DNA from: an uncultured Verrucomicrobiota bacterium
GTDB lineage: Bacteria; Verrucomicrobiota; Verrucomicrobiia; Chthoniobacterales; SZAS-18
NCBI GenBank assembly: GCA_937873255.1
Contig: CALMVM010000409.1
Coordinates: 7,636-26,974, forward strand
Length of the DNA stretch: 19,339 nt
Direction of reading: 5' to 3'
A program made the position numbers and the translations under genes. A model generated the notes under the pieces. It searched no databases and was not told the origin of the DNA. It worked only from the letters and a program-made list of their open reading frames with translations. Shown piece after piece: positions 16,964 through 19,339 of this stretch; position 1 is the stretch's first letter, and each line of letters begins with the position of its first letter.

Positions 16964-18175
16964 ATGAACTCTCCCCGGATCGGCATCGAGCTTTTCAACC
17001 TCAGCCACGAGCGAAGGATATTCGCGCGCGGGAGGTTTACCACGAGCTACGGCCGGGTGGCGGAGCACACGTACCGGGCGCTGCTGTTCGGCGCGCCCGA
17101 GGCCTGGCAATACGAGTTGCTCATTGCCGGTTCCTGGCGTCCCCGCCCCGACGAGGCCGGGGCCTTCCAAAGCCACGGGACGCGGGTGCACCCGTTCTTC
17201 GTGCCGCCTTCGGTCCCGCTGGTCAACGCCCGGGTCCGCTCGGCGTGGCATCGGTACGGCAAGCCGGCTTTCTATTTTCCGTACGTCGAGAAACAGCGTT
17301 ACTCGCTGCTGCAATACACCAGCGAGCTGCCTTGGGCGGACCGTCCCCTGGCCCCCGTCGAATGCTGCGCGGCCTACGACTATTACGAGGCCTACGTGGA
17401 CCCGGCGTCCTGGGAGTCAACGCGCAAGCGGCTCGAAGCGCACCGGGAATCGCTCTGGCTCTCGGCGATCTCCGAGTTCACCCGGCAGGATGCGATCCGC
17501 CTGCTGGGCCTGGCTCCCGAGCGCGTGCGGACGATTCACATCGCGGTCGATCATGGCATCTACCGGCCGGATGCCCAGGGCGACGACGAGGCCCACGCGG
17601 CGAAGTGGCAGCTGCCGGAGCGCTACGTGTTCTACGCGGGCAGCATCGCCGCGCGCAAGAACGTGCTCACCCTGGTGCGTGCCCTGGAGCGACATAACGA
17701 ACGCGCGTCCGAACCGCTCCCCCTGATCATCGCGGGCAACGTGGCGGGGGCGAACTATCTGCTGCGGAGGCGGATCTGGAAGCAGATCGCGGAGATCGCG
17801 CGGAAAACGCCGGTCCGGCAGATCGGGTACCCGACGGACCCGGAGATGGCGTTTTTCTTTCGCCGGGCGCTGATGGTGGTGCATCCGGCGGTGTTCGAAG
17901 GGTTCGGACTGACGGTCCTCGAAGGCATGGCCTGCGGAGCGCCCATGATCTGCGGCCGGCATTCCTCCCTGATCGAGGTCGGCGGGGACGCGGCGCGCTT
18001 CGTGCAGGACAGCAAGGACGCGGAGGAACTGGCCGAGGCCATCGGCGAGGTCGCGGGCGACGCCGCGCGCCGGGCGGAGTTGCGGCGGCTCGGGATCATC
18101 CAGGCGGCGCGGTTTCGCTGGGAAAACTTCGCGCGGCAGACGGTCGAGTTTTACCGGGACATGCTCGCCGCGTGA
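16964..18175 (+). CDS. GT4 family glycosyltransferase
   Basis: This 403-residue GT-B transferase has a long acceptor domain. It begins RIGIELFNLSHERRIFARGR and includes AAYDYYEAYVDPASWESTRK. The inter-domain region has LSAISEFTRQDAIRLLGL and IHIAVDHGIYRP. The donor domain has YVFYAGSIAARKNVLTLVRA, RQIGYPTDPEMAFFFRRALM and HPAVFEGFGLTVLEGMACGA, where E312 and E320 form E-x7-E. HSSLIEVGGDAARFV follows. It is probably cytosolic or peripheral on the inner membrane and acts on the same lipid-linked glycan as its neighbours. The 219-base leader, longer than others in the cluster, holds alternative hairpins. A GAGG ~22 bases upstream of the ATG is too far to be a good ribosome-binding site. The gene ends 12 bases from the convergent GT2-like gene. 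Confidence 0.92.
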   Translation: MNSPRIGIELFNLSHERRIFARGRFTTSYGRVAEHTYRALLFGAPEAWQYELLIAGSWRPRPDEAGAFQSHGTRVHPFFVPPSVPLVNARVRSAWHRYGKPAFYFPYVEKQRYSLLQYTSELPWADRPLAPVECCAAYDYYEAYVDPASWESTRKRLEAHRESLWLSAISEFTRQDAIRLLGLAPERVRTIHIAVDHGIYRPDAQGDDEAHAAKWQLPERYVFYAGSIAARKNVLTLVRALERHNERASEPLPLIIAGNVAGANYLLRRRIWKQIAEIARKTPVRQIGYPTDPEMAFFFRRALMVVHPAVFEGFGLTVLEGMACGAPMICGRHSSLIEVGGDAARFVQDSKDAEELAEAIGEVAGDAARRAELRRLGIIQAARFRWENFARQTVEFYRDMLAA

Positions 18176-18187
18176 GTCGAGCCGGCG

Positions 18188-19339
18188 TCAGTCCGGCGCG
18201 AGGTTCTCCAAAGTGGGTTGAACCGCGGGCGGATTCCATGGCTCGACCCGCGAGGCTCCCGTCGCCGCGAAGATTTCCGCGTCCGCCGGAGTAGCACGTC
18301 GGGGTCTCGGGTAACGCCGGTCGAACTCCAGCGCCTCCTCCACGCTGCCGTACGTGAAAAAGCGGACCGGCGGCTGCCGGCCCAGCCAGCGGGCCAGCCG
18401 CATCCAGACCGAACGGCCCGACAGGCCGCACAACCGCCGCGCGGCCGTTTGCAGCATCCGGCGCGGGGAACTCAGATTGCCGACGGCACGGGCGATCCAT
18501 GCTGTCGGCGAAGGTTTCCAACCCGCACGGGCGAGCGCCGCCCGCATCTGACGCTTCAGGGCCGGGTTTTGCAGCCGGGCGACATCGTCGGCGAGAAAAC
18601 TCAGGTAGCTCGTGCGCTCGATCTCCGGCAGCTTCGGGCTGCGGGTCTCGTTCCGCACGCAACAATATTCGTGCATGATGGCATTGCCCACCGTGAGCAC
18701 CTCGGGGGCGGGGGCCGCCCAGGCGTAGGACTTGCCGTTCAACTGGGCGACGAAGTCGAGATGGTCCTTCGAGGCGATGCCGCGAATCTGGCTCTCGCCG
18801 TTGCTGCGGTTGAGAGCGTAGTGCAGCAGCGGAGCCTTGTCGTAGAAAAGGATGGAATCCACCATTTCGAGGCTCCGGTAGCAAAAGTTGAAATCCGGCG
18901 CGACGGAATCGAACAGGTCGCCGTGCCGCGCCCGCAACCCCTGCCAGACCGCGCGCGGGACCACCGTGTTCATCAGGTGCGGCACCCAGCCGGGCACCAC
19001 GGCCCGGGCGCTGAGCGCGAGCAGCGCCGCCGCCGGCACCTCCCACACCTCGCCGCTCCACGCGGATTGGGTCAACCGGACCGGCGTGGCGTAGTCGTCA
19101 ATCGCATCGTGCAGGTAGGTGATGATTTTGCCCGGGTGCCGGCCCGCCAGCGCGACCAGTCCAGATATTTCCCCGGGCCGGAAGATCATCCGGTCGGTCA
19201 GCAGGGTGAAATGGTTCGCGGCGGGAAAAGAATCCAGCACCTGCGAGAATACCCAGTTGTAATGGTGCGTCATCGACAACGGGGCCGGGGGAGCCACGTA
19301 GCGCACCCGTCCCCGCGCTTCCCCTTCGCAGAAGGCGCG
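18188..19339 (-). CDS. GT2-like glycosyltransferase; 5' end outside the window
   Basis: The minus-strand frame is open to the window edge, showing the C-terminal 383 residues; the start lies beyond base 19339. An in-frame GTG at 19304-19306 exists, but the upstream codons (RAFCEGEARGR) look like continuing protein. VRYVAPPAPLSMTHHYNWVF, then HFTLLTDRMIFRPGEISGLV and the middle segment VAPDFNFCYRSLEMVDSILF with FYDKAPLLHYALNRSNG, resemble GT2-like enzymes of capsule and exopolysaccharide clusters. These usually have DxD after the second strand; here the position reads T-D-R-M. After residue ~300 a basic helical region precedes a short C-terminal domain. It is convergent with the GT4 gene. The fold is likely; activity and substrate are uncertain because the nucleotide-binding start is missing and DxD is altered. 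Confidence 0.8.
   Translation of the reverse strand, partial: RAFCEGEARGRVRYVAPPAPLSMTHHYNWVFSQVLDSFPAANHFTLLTDRMIFRPGEISGLVALAGRHPGKIITYLHDAIDDYATPVRLTQSAWSGEVWEVPAAALLALSARAVVPGWVPHLMNTVVPRAVWQGLRARHGDLFDSVAPDFNFCYRSLEMVDSILFYDKAPLLHYALNRSNGESQIRGIASKDHLDFVAQLNGKSYAWAAPAPEVLTVGNAIMHEYCCVRNETRSPKLPEIERTSYLSFLADDVARLQNPALKRQMRAALARAGWKPSPTAWIARAVGNLSSPRRMLQTAARRLCGLSGRSVWMRLARWLGRQPPVRFFTYGSVEEALEFDRRYPRPRRATPADAEIFAATGASRVEPWNPPAVQPTLENLAPD

Overview
The window is a GC-rich, tightly packed bacterial chromosome segment holding 14 supported genes, two of them cut by the window edges. I see no rRNA, tRNA, CRISPR array, transposase or phage gene, and no gene-free stretch longer than about 230 bases. 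Three things suggest a Verrucomicrobiota/Opitutaceae-like organism or a near relative: GC-rich codon use, start codons without Shine-Dalgarno sequences, and a microbial rhodopsin close to glgX-treZ-treY. This is an inference from gene content, not a proven placement.

Region 1 (1-1140): the C-terminal four helices of a retinal-binding microbial rhodopsin, then a 131-residue tandem ACT-domain protein. The ACT gene is bracketed by two related inverted-repeat elements. Their cores match each other, but their arms are built from different tandem heptamers.

Region 2 (1141-8315): glgX, treZ and treY on the plus strand, a complete set for converting glycogen or maltodextrin to trehalose. GlgX debranches the glucan, TreY turns the reducing end of the chain into a trehalosyl unit, and TreZ releases trehalose. 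A large imperfect palindrome lies between glgX and treZ. Glycogen synthase and branching enzyme are not in the window.

Region 3 (8323-19339): an exopolysaccharide or other surface-glycan cluster, starting 7 bases after treY with a WecG/TagA/CpsF transferase. A minus-strand block follows, transcribed from 12543 down to 9116: a PIG-V-like membrane mannosyltransferase, a GT4 glycosyltransferase, an 87-residue protein of unknown function and a 254-residue glycosyltransferase-like protein. A plus-strand block follows (12710-18175): a GT4 transferase, a second GT-B transferase, an O-antigen polymerase/ligase-like membrane protein and another GT4 transferase. The last gene, on the minus strand, is a GT2-like transferase cut by the right edge. 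The cytosolic transferases probably assemble a repeat unit, and the polymerase-like protein would polymerise or ligate it outside. No flippase, chain-length regulator, outer-membrane exporter or phosphoglycosyl priming enzyme is visible, so the cluster probably continues to the right.

The most unusual material is non-coding: the heptamer-armed elements around the ACT gene, the palindrome before treZ, overlapping alternative hairpins before the last plus-strand glycosyltransferase, and pyrimidine-rich leaders where Shine-Dalgarno sites would be expected.
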